Positions 1-10,987 of a stretch of 64,000 nt of DNA are shown here, in pieces (the stretch's first letter is position 1; each line of letters opens with the position of its first letter). The stretch is from the NCBI GenBank assembly GCA_009392005.1, contig VFHL01000006.1:136671-200670 (forward strand), in the 5' to 3' direction. The DNA is from SAR202 cluster bacterium. Lineage in GTDB: Bacteria; Chloroflexota; Dehalococcoidia; UBA6926; VFHL01. Under the pieces are notes generated by a model. The model had not been told where the DNA came from. It saw only the letters and a program-made list of their open reading frames with translations, and did not search any database. A program made the translations under genes and the position numbers.

Positions 1-33
1 TCTGATCTCGTTCATTTACCAATTAACATTTTC

Positions 34-2319
34 TTAGCTAAAGACCAACTTTTCAAGAAGTAGTTTCGCAGATTTCTTGTCAAGAATCTCATTGTTATTT
101 CCGCATTTTGGAGATTGAACACATGATGGACAACCTTCCTCACATGGGCAAGAGCGAATTGTCTCTAGAGCGGCATTCCACAGTTCCGCTACGATACTGT
201 ACCCATGCTCTGCTATTCCAACACCACCTACATGGGCATCATGAACGAAAATAGTCGCCTGCCCAGTATCAACATGAAATTGTGTTGATACCCCCCCAAT
301 ATCTTGACGGTCACACATTGCAAAAAGAGGCAACAATCCAATCACCGTGTGCTCTACCGCATGCAAAGCTCCAGGCAGTTCTGCATCGCTAAGTGTCATC
401 TCTCCAACCATTTGTTGGGATATTTCCCATGAAAAGGCAACTGTATCAATCGTAGCTGACGGCATATTCAAGGCACAATGTTCCAATATCTCTTCAGTCA
501 TGTGCCGTTTCTTTTTGTACCCCACAACTTGCGATGTCACCTCAACTTCAGAAAGCGAAACACGTACATTACCAACCATCTTTGTATCAAGAACCCGTTT
601 TACACGTAGATCACTAAGATCAATTGCCTGAGTGTAATAGGAATGGTGGCTTCGTTGGACATACGCCCTTCGACTAAAAACATCTAGTTCGTCTATTAAA
701 TATTCGTCACCCCTGTGAAGATAAATTGCACCAGGGTGCAGTTCAAAATGTGCCATTGAATCATCAACTTCTTCCAAAATTTGGCCCGTCTTCAAATCCA
801 CTAATTTATACGGATCGGCGCTCGATGATCGAATGTTTACAGATTCAACAGGATACGGATGCTGTGGAGACGAATACCATTGACCTCTGCGACGAGACAA
901 CAATCCTTGTGCCTCCAACATATCAAGATCCAAACGTAAATCGGTAAAAAAATACTTCTTATCATCTAAGCTCAATGGGATTTCATAGGCGGCACATTGT
1001 AGATGCGCTGAGAGAACATGCCTGTTTTCGGGATTTATTAGTACATGCTCGGGTGAATGTCCAAACAAGGTTTGTGGATTTCGCAAAATATATTGGTCAA
1101 GTGGGTTATCTAGGCCAACCAAAATGCTTAACGAGCGCTGGCCGCGACGACCACTTCTACCTGCTTGTTGTAATGCGCTAGAAATGCTTCCTGGAAAGCC
1201 CATCAGAAGTGTGGCATCCAAATCACCTATGTCAATTCCTAACTCCAAAGCATTTGTAGCAAATACACCGAGTAATTGCCCCGATAACAGATCTGCTTCA
1301 ATCGCACGACGCTCTTCCGGTTGATACCCCGCACGATACGCGCTGATCCGTTTACCAAGAGCGTAATCCACCTTACGAAGACTATCTCGAGCATAATTGT
1401 ATGCTAGCTCTGCTGTTCGCCGTGTTCTCGTAAATGCAAGTGTTCGGACTCCACGAGTAACTAGTTCGGAAAACAGTGCGACTGACTCTGTAGCCGTACT
1501 ACTACGAAGATTTTTTTTGTTATCTATGAGAGGCGGATTCCAAAAAAGAAAATCTTTACCGCCATTCGGAGCGCCATCATCATCAATTAACGTAAATGGT
1601 TTTCCTACGAGCAATTCCGCATGCTCCTTAGGATTTCCAAGCGTCGCTGAAGCTAAAACAAATTGAGGAGAACTTCCATAGTGATGGCATATCCTACGTA
1701 AGCGACGCAATACATTCGCTACATGGGAACCAAAAACACCCCGATAAACATGTGCTTCATCGACAACAATAAAATCAAGATTACGTAAGAATCGCTGCCA
1801 AACCGCATGATTCGGTAAAACAGCGACATGCAACATGTCCGGGTTTGTTAACACAACATTGCTTTTGCTACGAATATCTGCCCGCTCATACATAGGGACG
1901 TCACCATCATATGGATCTATCAAAATTGAATCCCCAATCCCCTCAACCAACTCAGCGAAATGACTGATCTGGTCGCGAGCCAAGGCCTTCGTTGGGGCAA
2001 TATATAATGCTCGACTTGAACGATCTTCGAACCAAGCCTTCAATATCGGTACATAATAACTAAGACTCTTGCCACTGGCTGCAGACGTACTAACAACAAT
2101 ATCCTGCTTCCTGTTCACAGCGTTAATCGCAGCTGCCTGATGGCTATAAAATGGGAACATCTTTTTGGCTACAAGAATCTGCATCAAGGCGTCAGGCAAC
2201 TCATGATCTAAATCTCCGTGAGAGACCTCTTGCCCTGAAATCTTTTCATGATGGACAAGTTGCCCCTTTTCGGTAGAAACTTCCGAAAAATATTTGATGA
2301 CCTCTTCAAAACCTATCAT
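34..2319 (-). CDS. mrfA: DEAD/DEAH-box helicase with DUF1998-type C-terminal Cys cluster (Hrq1/MrfA-like)
   Basis: Motifs SAASGKS (Walker A), DEAH, QQAGRSGRRGQ, and C-terminal CPCEEGCPSCVQSPKCG. Start probably at internal Met (MIGFEEV); the supplied ORF runs to 2418 with a TTG start. Confidence 0.85.
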   Translation of the reverse strand: MIGFEEVIKYFSEVSTEKGQLVHHEKISGQEVSHGDLDHELPDALMQILVAKKMFPFYSHQAAAINAVNRKQDIVVSTSAASGKSLSYYVPILKAWFEDRSSRALYIAPTKALARDQISHFAELVEGIGDSILIDPYDGDVPMYERADIRSKSNVVLTNPDMLHVAVLPNHAVWQRFLRNLDFIVVDEAHVYRGVFGSHVANVLRRLRRICHHYGSSPQFVLASATLGNPKEHAELLVGKPFTLIDDDGAPNGGKDFLFWNPPLIDNKKNLRSSTATESVALFSELVTRGVRTLAFTRTRRTAELAYNYARDSLRKVDYALGKRISAYRAGYQPEERRAIEADLLSGQLLGVFATNALELGIDIGDLDATLLMGFPGSISSALQQAGRSGRRGQRSLSILVGLDNPLDQYILRNPQTLFGHSPEHVLINPENRHVLSAHLQCAAYEIPLSLDDKKYFFTDLRLDLDMLEAQGLLSRRRGQWYSSPQHPYPVESVNIRSSSADPYKLVDLKTGQILEEVDDSMAHFELHPGAIYLHRGDEYLIDELDVFSRRAYVQRSHHSYYTQAIDLSDLRVKRVLDTKMVGNVRVSLSEVEVTSQVVGYKKKRHMTEEILEHCALNMPSATIDTVAFSWEISQQMVGEMTLSDAELPGALHAVEHTVIGLLPLFAMCDRQDIGGVSTQFHVDTGQATIFVHDAHVGGVGIAEHGYSIVAELWNAALETIRSCPCEEGCPSCVQSPKCGNNNEILDKKSAKLLLEKLVFS

Positions 2320-2414
2320 GTGATTGAGAATAATGGTTTGACGTATTACATACCACTCATTCCTGCACGAGATGACACTAATCAAATCACCACTTTTGTA
2401 CAAGGCAACTTCCG

Positions 2415-3995
2415 TCAATCCAAAAATCGGTCCCCTAAAACCGTCAAAAATTCAACGAATTCTGAAGATAGAACGAGTTGATCCAAAAGATCTACCGCCT
2501 TATCAAGATCATGCTTACTGCTATCCACACGATCGACCAATATCTGTTCAACTTCTTCACTACGAAATTGTCGATATAATTCTTCATCAAATATTATTCC
2601 GTCCGGTAACTTGGCCTCATAACGAATCCATTGCCAAAGTTGAGCACGGGCAATTTCTGCCGTTGCTGTATCTTCCATTAACCCGTTAATCGCAACTGCT
2701 CCAATTCCCTGGACCCATGCTTCAATGTACTTGATTGCGACACTTATATTATTCCTAACTCCTGATTCCGACACCTGACCGGTGGGCATGGTCAATAAAT
2801 CACTCGCAACTCCGTCCCATGCACTCTCATTGTTCAATTGATTCGCACCAGAAAATGCTTCATCGAAAATTGTTCCGACAGGTTCAACGAGACCGGGATG
2901 AGCTACCCAAGCTCCATCAAATCCTTGATCAGCTTCCCGTTGTTTATCAGTACGAACAGCTTGCATCGCGTTTTCATTAGATTCATGATCATCTCGCCGT
3001 GGAATATACGTAGACATACCACCTAATGCATGGATCCCTCTTTTATGACTCGCACTCACAACAAGCTTGGCGGCAGATTCAAGAAATTTGGTGTTCATTG
3101 TCACTTCAGACCGGTCTGGAAGCACAAAATCAGGATGCTTATTGAATGTCTTAATCACACTATATATATAATCCCATCGACCTAAGTTGAGGCCACTAAT
3201 GTGATCTCGCAGTTCATATATGATCTCATCTATTTCAAAAACCGCGAGAATATGTTCAATTAGAACTGTTGCTTTAATTGAACCATTTGGAACTCCAAGT
3301 ATGTTTTGCGCATATGTAAAAACTTCGTTCCATAAACGGGCCTCTCCGTAACCTTGCATTTTAGGCAAATAGAAATAAGGGCCAGAACCGCTATCAATCA
3401 ATCTTTTCGCATTATGAAAAAATGCAAGGCCAAAATCAAACAAACTTGCTGACACTGGAAATCCATCTACAAGAACGTGGCGCTCATCTAAATGCCATCC
3501 GCGAGGGCGGATACACAAAACCGATAATTTGTCATTTAAAGTGTATTTGCGACCACTGGCGCTAACGGATTCAATTGCACGCCGTACCGCATCATAAACG
3601 TTGACCTGCCCTTGCATTGTTTCATCCCACTGGGGAGAATGGGCATCCTCAAAATCGGTCATGTAAATCTGTGCACCTGAATTCATCGCGTTGATGAACA
3701 TAGTCCGATTTGATGAAGGGCCTGTTATCTCAACTCGCCGATCGTCTAGATCTGAAGAAATCCTGGCAACTCGCCATTTTCCTTCGCGAATTGAACTGGT
3801 CTCAGCCAAAAATGAGGGAAAAGAGCCCGCGTCGATTGCTCGTTGTTTATTCTTCCTATCAACTAATATTTGCGCGCGAGATGTCTCAAATTGTTTGGCT
3901 AAGCCTGCTACAAATTCCAATGCATCTTCAGTAAGAATTTTCTTCGAAACAGAATTTTGTTTACCAAGAACCTGAATAGGTATCTGCATACACAC
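2415..3995 (-). CDS. aceB: Malate synthase (A type)
   Basis: 526 aa; TDFEDAHSPQWDE and IRPRGWHLDERHVLVDG are malate synthase A hallmarks. Confidence 0.92.
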   Translation of the reverse strand: MCMQIPIQVLGKQNSVSKKILTEDALEFVAGLAKQFETSRAQILVDRKNKQRAIDAGSFPSFLAETSSIREGKWRVARISSDLDDRRVEITGPSSNRTMFINAMNSGAQIYMTDFEDAHSPQWDETMQGQVNVYDAVRRAIESVSASGRKYTLNDKLSVLCIRPRGWHLDERHVLVDGFPVSASLFDFGLAFFHNAKRLIDSGSGPYFYLPKMQGYGEARLWNEVFTYAQNILGVPNGSIKATVLIEHILAVFEIDEIIYELRDHISGLNLGRWDYIYSVIKTFNKHPDFVLPDRSEVTMNTKFLESAAKLVVSASHKRGIHALGGMSTYIPRRDDHESNENAMQAVRTDKQREADQGFDGAWVAHPGLVEPVGTIFDEAFSGANQLNNESAWDGVASDLLTMPTGQVSESGVRNNISVAIKYIEAWVQGIGAVAINGLMEDTATAEIARAQLWQWIRYEAKLPDGIIFDEELYRQFRSEEVEQILVDRVDSSKHDLDKAVDLLDQLVLSSEFVEFLTVLGDRFLD

Positions 3996-4060
3996 CTGCT
4001 TTCCATCAGTCGATCACACTTTGATTGATCATTTTTTCAGACACTAATGATTAACACGCT

Positions 4061-5101
4061 CTAGAAATCCACCTGTACTTTGACACTACCTGATCGTTTG
4101 TCAGCGGCGGCGGCAAATGCTTCTTCCGCTTGGTCGACCGAAAAAACATGAGTGACTAACTTATCAACTGGAATTCCTCCCGATCCAAGAAGACGCAATG
4201 CTAAAGAAAAATCACTTGCCTCAGCAGATTTGGGACGACCATAAAAAATAGATCCGCTTAAAGTTATCTCACGCACAACCACACTATTCATCGGCAAAAC
4301 AATATCTTGATCCGTTAAACCTAATAGGCTAACTAATCCTCCACCGCGAACAATATTTAATGCTTGCTCTACAGGCTGCTGGCCACCAACCGTTTCAAAC
4401 ACAGTATCGATCTGATTATCACCAAGCCATACACCGATATGTGATTTAGTATCACTTTTGGTCGAGAGCAAGACGCTATTTGCACCCAAGTTTTCAGCTA
4501 AATCTGCTTGATGTTGATATCGTGCTGTAACCCCTATAAATCCAACACCCATTTGCTTCGCTACGATCAGTCCAAGCAATCCGACAGTACCCGCACCTAT
4601 GATGACGACATTACGAGGCCAGTGAGTATTAGATTCTCGGACAGCATGAATTACAACTGCTAACGGCTCAGCTAATGCTGCTGCTTCCCATGACAAATTT
4701 TCAGGTACCCGATGCAACCGACTCGATGAAACCGCTATATATTCGGCTAAACCCTGATTGGTAAATTTCCTGTTATTGCAGTTTTGCATCAAGCCTGTTT
4801 TACACATATCACAACTACCACAAGAATCTACTGGTTCAAACGCGACTCGGTCACCTATTTCAAAATCTGAATCTGTGTTACCGACATCAACAACAATACC
4901 AGCCAATTCATGGCCACCCGCAAATGAAATTTCCGACACAACCTTGCGACTGCCACGAGCATAAGAATGAAGATCAGACCCGCAAATACCACATCTCTTT
5001 ACTTGAACGAGAATCTGATTTGTGCCTATTTGCGGCATAGGCACTTCCTGTACTCGTACCTTCCGTGGCCCTTCTAACACAATCGCGCGCATAGAAGTCA
5101 T
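4061..5101 (-). CDS. Zinc-dependent medium-chain alcohol/threonine dehydrogenase family protein
   Basis: CGICGSDLHSY, GGHELAG, CxxCxxC...C structural zinc site, GAGTVGLLG Rossmann motif; RBS ggagga upstream of ATG at 5101. Confidence 0.88.
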   Translation of the reverse strand: MTSMRAIVLEGPRKVRVQEVPMPQIGTNQILVQVKRCGICGSDLHSYARGSRKVVSEISFAGGHELAGIVVDVGNTDSDFEIGDRVAFEPVDSCGSCDMCKTGLMQNCNNRKFTNQGLAEYIAVSSSRLHRVPENLSWEAAALAEPLAVVIHAVRESNTHWPRNVVIIGAGTVGLLGLIVAKQMGVGFIGVTARYQHQADLAENLGANSVLLSTKSDTKSHIGVWLGDNQIDTVFETVGGQQPVEQALNIVRGGGLVSLLGLTDQDIVLPMNSVVVREITLSGSIFYGRPKSAEASDFSLALRLLGSGGIPVDKLVTHVFSVDQAEEAFAAAADKRSGSVKVQVDF

Positions 5102-5284
5102 GGTATGTTCCTCCAACAGTTATAGCATAGTATGGCCTAAATTTTCGGATACCGTTACACTGCCTTAAATGAGACGGAGTGGCTCGCGGTGTCATTCGTT
5201 ACGATCGATCGCCGGTAGAGATACGATTATGACTGGTTCGTTTGATTTAATTAATCTGCCAACCATGATGGCACGGATTTTTCT

Positions 5285-6367
5285 GTGGACAACCACAGAC
5301 CAGACATTAAAGGAATCATCACGTTGACTAACGTACAAGGATTTTTAGGAATTGCTCGTGGCATTACCTTGTGCCTGATTCTTGCATCATTAATCCTACT
5401 AATATCTCAATGGGATTCTGTTCCAAATTATGATCCACTCCTCGCAGCACTCATCATCGGTATTACATTTAAAGCCATCTGGCCTAACGCTCAATGGCAT
5501 AGTTCCGGGGCTAAATTTTCAGGCAAGACAATTTTAGAGTTTTCAGTCATGATTTTAGGAGCCAGTATATTTCTACCAAACGTCATCCGCGCGGGTTCAG
5601 GTCTAGTTGCCCTCATAATTTTTGGTGTCGCAGGAGGAATGCTAGTCGCATTTATTGTTGGGCACAAAATTCTAAAATTAAGCCCAAAACTTGCAATACT
5701 CATAGGAACTAGCAATTCGATATGCGGCAATTCGGCTGCAGCTGTAATGGCTCCGATTATCGGAGCAAGTTCCAGTGAACTTGCCGCGGTAATCGCAGTA
5801 AGCGGCTTACTTGGAGCCGGCCAAATACTTCTTCTCCCAATGCTCGCGCCTTTATTTGGACTGAATAATTATGAGTATGGTATCGTCGCTGGAATGTCAG
5901 TGTACGCAGTCGCTCAAGTGTATGCCGCCTCTGCAACAGTCAGCGCCACATCAGCTTCTGTCGCCACTTTTGTAAAATTAGCTCGCGTTGTTTTATTGGC
6001 TCCACTCGTCCTCGTTATACAAATAATCCTATCAATCCAAAAAACACAGGCCTTGAACGAAGTAAAAACATTCAAAGAAATCTCGATACGACAATATCTC
6101 CCATGGTTCGTTTTAGGTTTCATACTCCTGGCAATCCTACGATCAATCGGTTTCATTACTGAAGATCAAGGGGGGCAAATTCGCAACTTTTCAAGATATT
6201 CCTTCATCGTCGCAATGGTTGCAATCGGTATGGCGGTAGATATTCGAGACGTAGTTAAAATTGGACCAAAAGTTGTTCTTGTTATCTGCTCTATATTACT
6301 TTTCATGATTACGACAAGCGTTTTGGCCAGCAAAATTCTTCATTCGGCATCGGTTATCAACGGATAA
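5285..6367 (+). CDS. YeiH/UPF0324 family putative sulfate exporter
   Basis: Polytopic protein with GTSNSICGNSAAAVMAPIIGA signature of the family. Confidence 0.85.
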   Translation: MDNHRPDIKGIITLTNVQGFLGIARGITLCLILASLILLISQWDSVPNYDPLLAALIIGITFKAIWPNAQWHSSGAKFSGKTILEFSVMILGASIFLPNVIRAGSGLVALIIFGVAGGMLVAFIVGHKILKLSPKLAILIGTSNSICGNSAAAVMAPIIGASSSELAAVIAVSGLLGAGQILLLPMLAPLFGLNNYEYGIVAGMSVYAVAQVYAASATVSATSASVATFVKLARVVLLAPLVLVIQIILSIQKTQALNEVKTFKEISIRQYLPWFVLGFILLAILRSIGFITEDQGGQIRNFSRYSFIVAMVAIGMAVDIRDVVKIGPKVVLVICSILLFMITTSVLASKILHSASVING

Positions 6368-6454
6368 CCTATCTATCTCGTGCTCCAAACATTCCCCTAA
6401 AACCGTTCTGACACCAACACATCCATGCACCATTGGCGAAAGGGAGAAAAGAAA

Positions 6455-7615
6455 ATGAACACACGCTATTCCCTTCATTGCCGCATTTGTGACACCTTTA
6501 CAAAGAGTAAGACTCAACAGATATGTGTGAAATGCTCATCTCCTCTACAAATCCAATACACTGAACAGAGGAAGGATTCAATCAAAACATCACAAAGAGG
6601 TATTTGGGCAACAGATGCTCCAATGCCAATAACGAACCCTGGGAATATCGTGACTCTTGGAGAAGGCAACACTCCAATAATTTCATTAGATAAATTTGCG
6701 GCGAAGATGGGTTTGTCAAAGGTCTATGGAAAACTTGAGTCCCAGAATCCCACTTCATCATTCAAGGATCGCGGAGCGACCGTTTTAGTTTCTTTTATAA
6801 AGGAACTCGGGATCAATGAAATTGTTGAAGATTCGTCAGGAAATGCCGGAGCAGCGCTCGCTGCCTACGCTGCGAGGGCTAGAATCAGAACTCACATCTT
6901 TGCTCCATCGTCCACGCCACAACAAAAGATTCAACAAATAAAGATTTTCGGTGCAATCATCCATTTGGATACCAATGACCGTGAAGCAACTACAATCGCA
7001 GCACAGGGTTTCGCTCAAAAAAATGGACTCTTTTATGCATCACATAATCTCAGTCCGTTCTATCTAGAAGGAACTAAATCATTCGCATACGAAATTGTGC
7101 AGCAAATACCCGAAATGGATCTCCCTCACCACATAATATTCCCCGTTGGAAACGGATCGTTATTTCTTGGAGCATGGAAAGGATTTCGCGAACTCCAAAT
7201 TGAAGGGAAAATTAAGGAGATACCCTATCTCCACTGTGTTCAAGCCGAGCTAGTGTCACCAATTGTTTCGACCTTTGAGAATCGCAACGTTCCCAAACAC
7301 GATATTCACAAACCTAAAACAGTCGCTAGTGGAATAGCCATCAATAAAGCGCCACGAGCTCAAGAAGTAGTCGATGTTCTTACGAACAATCAAGGATCCG
7401 CTGTATCTGTCACAGAGCAAGAAATCATGGGTACCCAAAATGAATTGGCAAAAAATGAGGGTCTATTCATGGAACCTACATCAGCAGTCGCATTTGCCGG
7501 GTTGAAAAACCTTGTGCAAAGAAACCTCATTGGAGCGAACGAGCGTGTCTTAATCCCGGTTACGGGTTCAGGCTTGAAAGACACATCTGCTATTGCGACC
7601 TCTGATCGAGGATAA
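6455..7615 (+). CDS. thrC: Threonine synthase-like PLP enzyme
   Basis: N-terminal zinc ribbon CRICDTF..CVKCSS, NPTSSFKDRGA PLP-lysine motif, PVGNGS; RBS ggagaaaag upstream of ATG at 6455 (supplied ORF begins 6425). Confidence 0.85.
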   Translation: MNTRYSLHCRICDTFTKSKTQQICVKCSSPLQIQYTEQRKDSIKTSQRGIWATDAPMPITNPGNIVTLGEGNTPIISLDKFAAKMGLSKVYGKLESQNPTSSFKDRGATVLVSFIKELGINEIVEDSSGNAGAALAAYAARARIRTHIFAPSSTPQQKIQQIKIFGAIIHLDTNDREATTIAAQGFAQKNGLFYASHNLSPFYLEGTKSFAYEIVQQIPEMDLPHHIIFPVGNGSLFLGAWKGFRELQIEGKIKEIPYLHCVQAELVSPIVSTFENRNVPKHDIHKPKTVASGIAINKAPRAQEVVDVLTNNQGSAVSVTEQEIMGTQNELAKNEGLFMEPTSAVAFAGLKNLVQRNLIGANERVLIPVTGSGLKDTSAIATSDRG

Positions 7616-7794
7616 GCAAGCAATCCACCGAAACATTCTGAATTTGACTAATTTTCAGTCATCAACCCTTATGCAGGAAGCTTTTTTGTATTATTGTATA
7701 GTCTGAGTAATTGTTAATTGGTTCACGAGTTCGGAAATTATTTGAATACAAGGTCCTTTGCTCTTATAAGAGGAAGAATAACAAGGAGGCAGAT

Positions 7795-8499
7795 GTGACT
7801 ACTCAATCAATCATTGATCAAGCAAAGAAGGAAAAGAGATTGATACTCACTGAAGAGGAGTCAAAGACTCTTCTCGCTGATGCAAACATACGCACAACAA
7901 AAATTGCGGCAGCTTCCACCCGTGACGAAGCGATCAACAAAGCTGACGAAATCGGATATCCAGTCGTCGTAAAAATCGATTCCACTGATATAACACACAA
8001 ATCGGATGTAGGAGGCGTTTCTGTAAACCTAAAAGATGCCAATGAAGTTGGCGAGGCATTTGATACCGTCATCAGCTCGGCCAAAGAGAATGCTCCCGGC
8101 GCCAGTATCCAAGGTGTAACCGTTCAAGAGATGGCAGATCCTGGTGTCGAAGTGATTATTGGACTTTCAAAGGATCCTCAATTTGGTCCCGTATTGATGT
8201 TCGGTCTAGGCGGGATCGCAGTTGAAATCCTGAAAGATGTTGCATTCCGAATCGTACCACTTGAAAAACGCGATGCCAAACAATTGATTCGCGAAATCAA
8301 AGGATTCGCGATGCTGGAAGGATACAGAAACTTGCCCGCGGTGGATCTAGAAAAATTGGAAGATTTGGTTTTGCAAGTGTCGGAATTCGCATGGGCACAT
8401 CCTGAAATCGCTGAAATGGATTTAAATCCGGTCATTGCTCAAGCGGATGGTGCAATTGCTGCTGACGCTCGAGTTATATTGGAAGAGGAGTCGCAATAA
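7795..8499 (+). CDS. Acyl/acetyl-CoA synthetase (ADP-forming) beta subunit, ATP-grasp
   Basis: ATP-grasp_5 pattern (YPVVVKIDSTDITHKSDVGGV, GLGGIAVEILKDVAFRIVPL, EMDLNPV). Likely GTG start at 7795 after aaggagg RBS; supplied ORF starts 7711. Confidence 0.85.
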   Translation: MTTQSIIDQAKKEKRLILTEEESKTLLADANIRTTKIAAASTRDEAINKADEIGYPVVVKIDSTDITHKSDVGGVSVNLKDANEVGEAFDTVISSAKENAPGASIQGVTVQEMADPGVEVIIGLSKDPQFGPVLMFGLGGIAVEILKDVAFRIVPLEKRDAKQLIREIKGFAMLEGYRNLPAVDLEKLEDLVLQVSEFAWAHPEIAEMDLNPVIAQADGAIAADARVILEEESQ

Positions 8500-9917
8500 T
8501 GGATGCCACCCTCAAAAAAAAGCTGGACATCGGATTTAACCCTCGCAACATTGTTGTTGTGGGAGACAAAGGTCCGAACTATAACTGGTTAAAGTCCTCT
8601 GCAGAATATCCGGGCGGCCCCACATACTCCGTCCAACTGGACGAGAATGAAATTCCTGGTATTGAAGAACTTGGAATCAAAAATTTCAAGAGTTTGCATG
8701 ATATCCCCGAAGACGAGATTGATTACGTAATTATTGCTGTTCCACGGCGCATTGTGCCATTTATATTAAAAGACTGCATAGAAAAGAAGGTGACTCTAGT
8801 CGCGTGTTACACTGCCGGATTCGCCGAAACACACGAAGAGGAAGGCATACAGCTATCAGAAACGATAATAAACATGTGCAAAGAAGCCGACCTCGCGATG
8901 GTAGGGCCAAATTGCCTTTGTATTTCCAATCCTAAAGTGGGCCTGCTTAGTAATACCAGTCAACGAACAGGTCCTGGCGGATTCGTTGGAGTCTTATCAA
9001 TGAGCGGCACGCATACTGGGACTATGATCAGCGCTCTCACTGCACATGGAATGCCTATCAGCAAAAGTGTTAGCATGGGCAACTCGTTATCCATCGAACA
9101 ATCAGATTGGCTCGAATACCTTGGCGAAGATGAAGAAACAAAAATTATTTGCATGTACCTTGAAGGTGTGCGCAATGGACGACAATTTTATGACTCTTTA
9201 AAGAAAGTGGCCGCAAAAAAACCAGTCGTAATCCTAAAGGGTGGTCAAACAGCAGATGGCGCACGAGCTGCAACCTCACATACAGCATCGCTTGCATCCC
9301 CATTCGCAATTTGGAGTGGTATGTTCCAACAGACAGGCGCCATAGGAGTGAACTCAACCGACGAGATCATCGATGTCGCCAAAGTACTCACAATGGCGAA
9401 GCCTGTTAGCGGAAATCGTCTTGGGGTGATTGCGAGTACTGGAGGACAATCAGTACTCGTATCCGATGCATCAGCAAAACATGACCTTACTGTCCCTGCT
9501 CTTGAAGAATCAAGCTACGAGAAGTTACGAGAATTATTCACACTCACTGGAAACAGCTACCGAAACCCACTCGATGTAACGGGAGTTCTAAACACCGCGG
9601 AAGAAGGGGATATGATGCTGAATGTTCTGGCAGATGATCCAAACATCGATATCATCGCCATGGAAGTGGGTGACTTCACACAAAGGCGTAATGACCCTGA
9701 CTTTTACGACAACATGATTAAAAACTTCCAATCAATAAAGGAAAATTCAGATAAGCCTTTCATTGTCGTTCAAACTGGCATGGAAGATGTAGTCTTAAAA
9801 ACTCGAGAGACCTTAAAGGAAAAGGGGATTCCGTCAATCTATAGTTTCCTCAGAGGAACACAAGCACTTGGACGTGCCAAAGACTATTACACTGCACAAG
9901 CGGAAATAAACTCTTAA
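8499..9917 (+). CDS. Acyl/acetyl-CoA synthetase (ADP-forming) alpha subunit, CoA-binding
   Basis: CoA-binding and succinyl-CoA-ligase-like domains; GPNCLCISNP, SMGNSLSIEQSDWLEYLGEDEETKIICMYLEG, VILKGGQTADGARAATSHTAS. Confidence 0.87.
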   Translation: MDATLKKKLDIGFNPRNIVVVGDKGPNYNWLKSSAEYPGGPTYSVQLDENEIPGIEELGIKNFKSLHDIPEDEIDYVIIAVPRRIVPFILKDCIEKKVTLVACYTAGFAETHEEEGIQLSETIINMCKEADLAMVGPNCLCISNPKVGLLSNTSQRTGPGGFVGVLSMSGTHTGTMISALTAHGMPISKSVSMGNSLSIEQSDWLEYLGEDEETKIICMYLEGVRNGRQFYDSLKKVAAKKPVVILKGGQTADGARAATSHTASLASPFAIWSGMFQQTGAIGVNSTDEIIDVAKVLTMAKPVSGNRLGVIASTGGQSVLVSDASAKHDLTVPALEESSYEKLRELFTLTGNSYRNPLDVTGVLNTAEEGDMMLNVLADDPNIDIIAMEVGDFTQRRNDPDFYDNMIKNFQSIKENSDKPFIVVQTGMEDVVLKTRETLKEKGIPSIYSFLRGTQALGRAKDYYTAQAEINS

Positions 9918-10083
9918 GTTAATTGTGTTGCACCATAATCATCTAGCTTGCACTAATGGTGTGTAATCTACGCTCTCCGCGTTTTTTTCGTTTTGAAAAT
10001 AGGTATGAATTGACAAGTTTAGGATAAAAAGAGCAGAATTTCCAAGAGTCCAGTTAAGTCTGAGCAATCATGGGGGAAAGAAA

Positions 10084-10767
10084 ATGATATATGAATTGCG
10101 AAACTACGAACTAATGGCAGGGAAAGCGCCCGCTGTTATCGAACGTTTTGGACAACATTCAATTCATTATTTTGCTCAGCACGGAATTCAAAACATCGGC
10201 TACTGGACACCTACATTTGGAGAATACAGTAATCGCTGGATATATCTTCTCGGTTATGAGGACATGGCTGACAGAGAGCGTGCGTGGGCTGAACTCGCAA
10301 ACGATCCAGTTCGCCAAAAAGTGATGGAAGAGGCAAGTCAAGAAGGACCTCAAACACACCATGTAACCAATCTATTTCTCCTACCCACAGAATATTCTCC
10401 CGACCCGCTTGATCCTTCTTCAGAAAGTGGTTCTGCAGCCATTTGCGAACTGCGAATTTACGATATCGTGCCAGGAAAAGCACAACCTCTGCACGAACGA
10501 TTCGCAAATGTCACGATCCCATTGTTCGAAAAACATGGAATCAGAAACATCGGCTATTGGACGCCCGTCATCGGCGGAAACAGCAACCAACTTTGGTACA
10601 TGCTGGGATACAAAAGCTTAGCGCATCGTGAAGAAGCATTTGCATCGTTCGCTGCCGATCCTAAATGGCAAAATGCCGCCAAAGCAACAACTGAGAAACA
10701 TGGAACCGTGACAGAAAAAATCATTAGCCAAATCTTACGTCCAGCAGAATTTTCACCGGTGAGATAG
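10084..10767 (+). CDS. Tandem NIPSNAP-domain protein
   Basis: Two repeats: MIYELRNYELMAGKA...NIGYWTP...YLLGYEDMADRE and ICELRIYDIVPGKA...NIGYWTP...YMLGYKSLAHREEA. Confidence 0.88.
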   Translation: MIYELRNYELMAGKAPAVIERFGQHSIHYFAQHGIQNIGYWTPTFGEYSNRWIYLLGYEDMADRERAWAELANDPVRQKVMEEASQEGPQTHHVTNLFLLPTEYSPDPLDPSSESGSAAICELRIYDIVPGKAQPLHERFANVTIPLFEKHGIRNIGYWTPVIGGNSNQLWYMLGYKSLAHREEAFASFAADPKWQNAAKATTEKHGTVTEKIISQILRPAEFSPVR

Positions 10768-10860
10768 GTTAATAGAAGTATGATTAATCGTAGCTGTTTG
10801 ATTTAAGTAAATATCTCATTGCGAAAGGCGGGCTGTAAGGTACAATTTATTTAATGCTAC

Positions 10861-10954
10861 GGAGGGATCGCATAGCTTGGTCGAGTGCGGCCGCCTGCTA
10901 AGCGGTTAGGCCGGGTGACCGGTCTCGTGGGTTCAAATCCCACTCCCTCCGCCA
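10861..10954 (+). tRNA. tRNA-Ser(GCT)
   Basis: Acceptor GGAGGGA/TCCCTCC, anticodon loop CTGCTAA, long variable arm, T-arm GGGTTCAAATCCC, encoded CCA. Confidence 0.95.
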
Positions 10955-10987
10955 TCATAGTCCTTACAAATCAAGAGGTTTTAATTA

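Noticed and set aside
9930-9990. Inverted repeat caccat...atggtg downstream of the ADP-forming CoA ligase
   Set aside because: Arms are only 6 bp, about 20 nt apart, with no adjacent T-run; too weak to call a terminator or element.
10409-10631. Overlapping ORFs inside the NIPSNAP gene and many similar ORFs antisense to clear genes
   Set aside because: Alternative-frame readings of well-supported coding regions without independent RBS or domain evidence.
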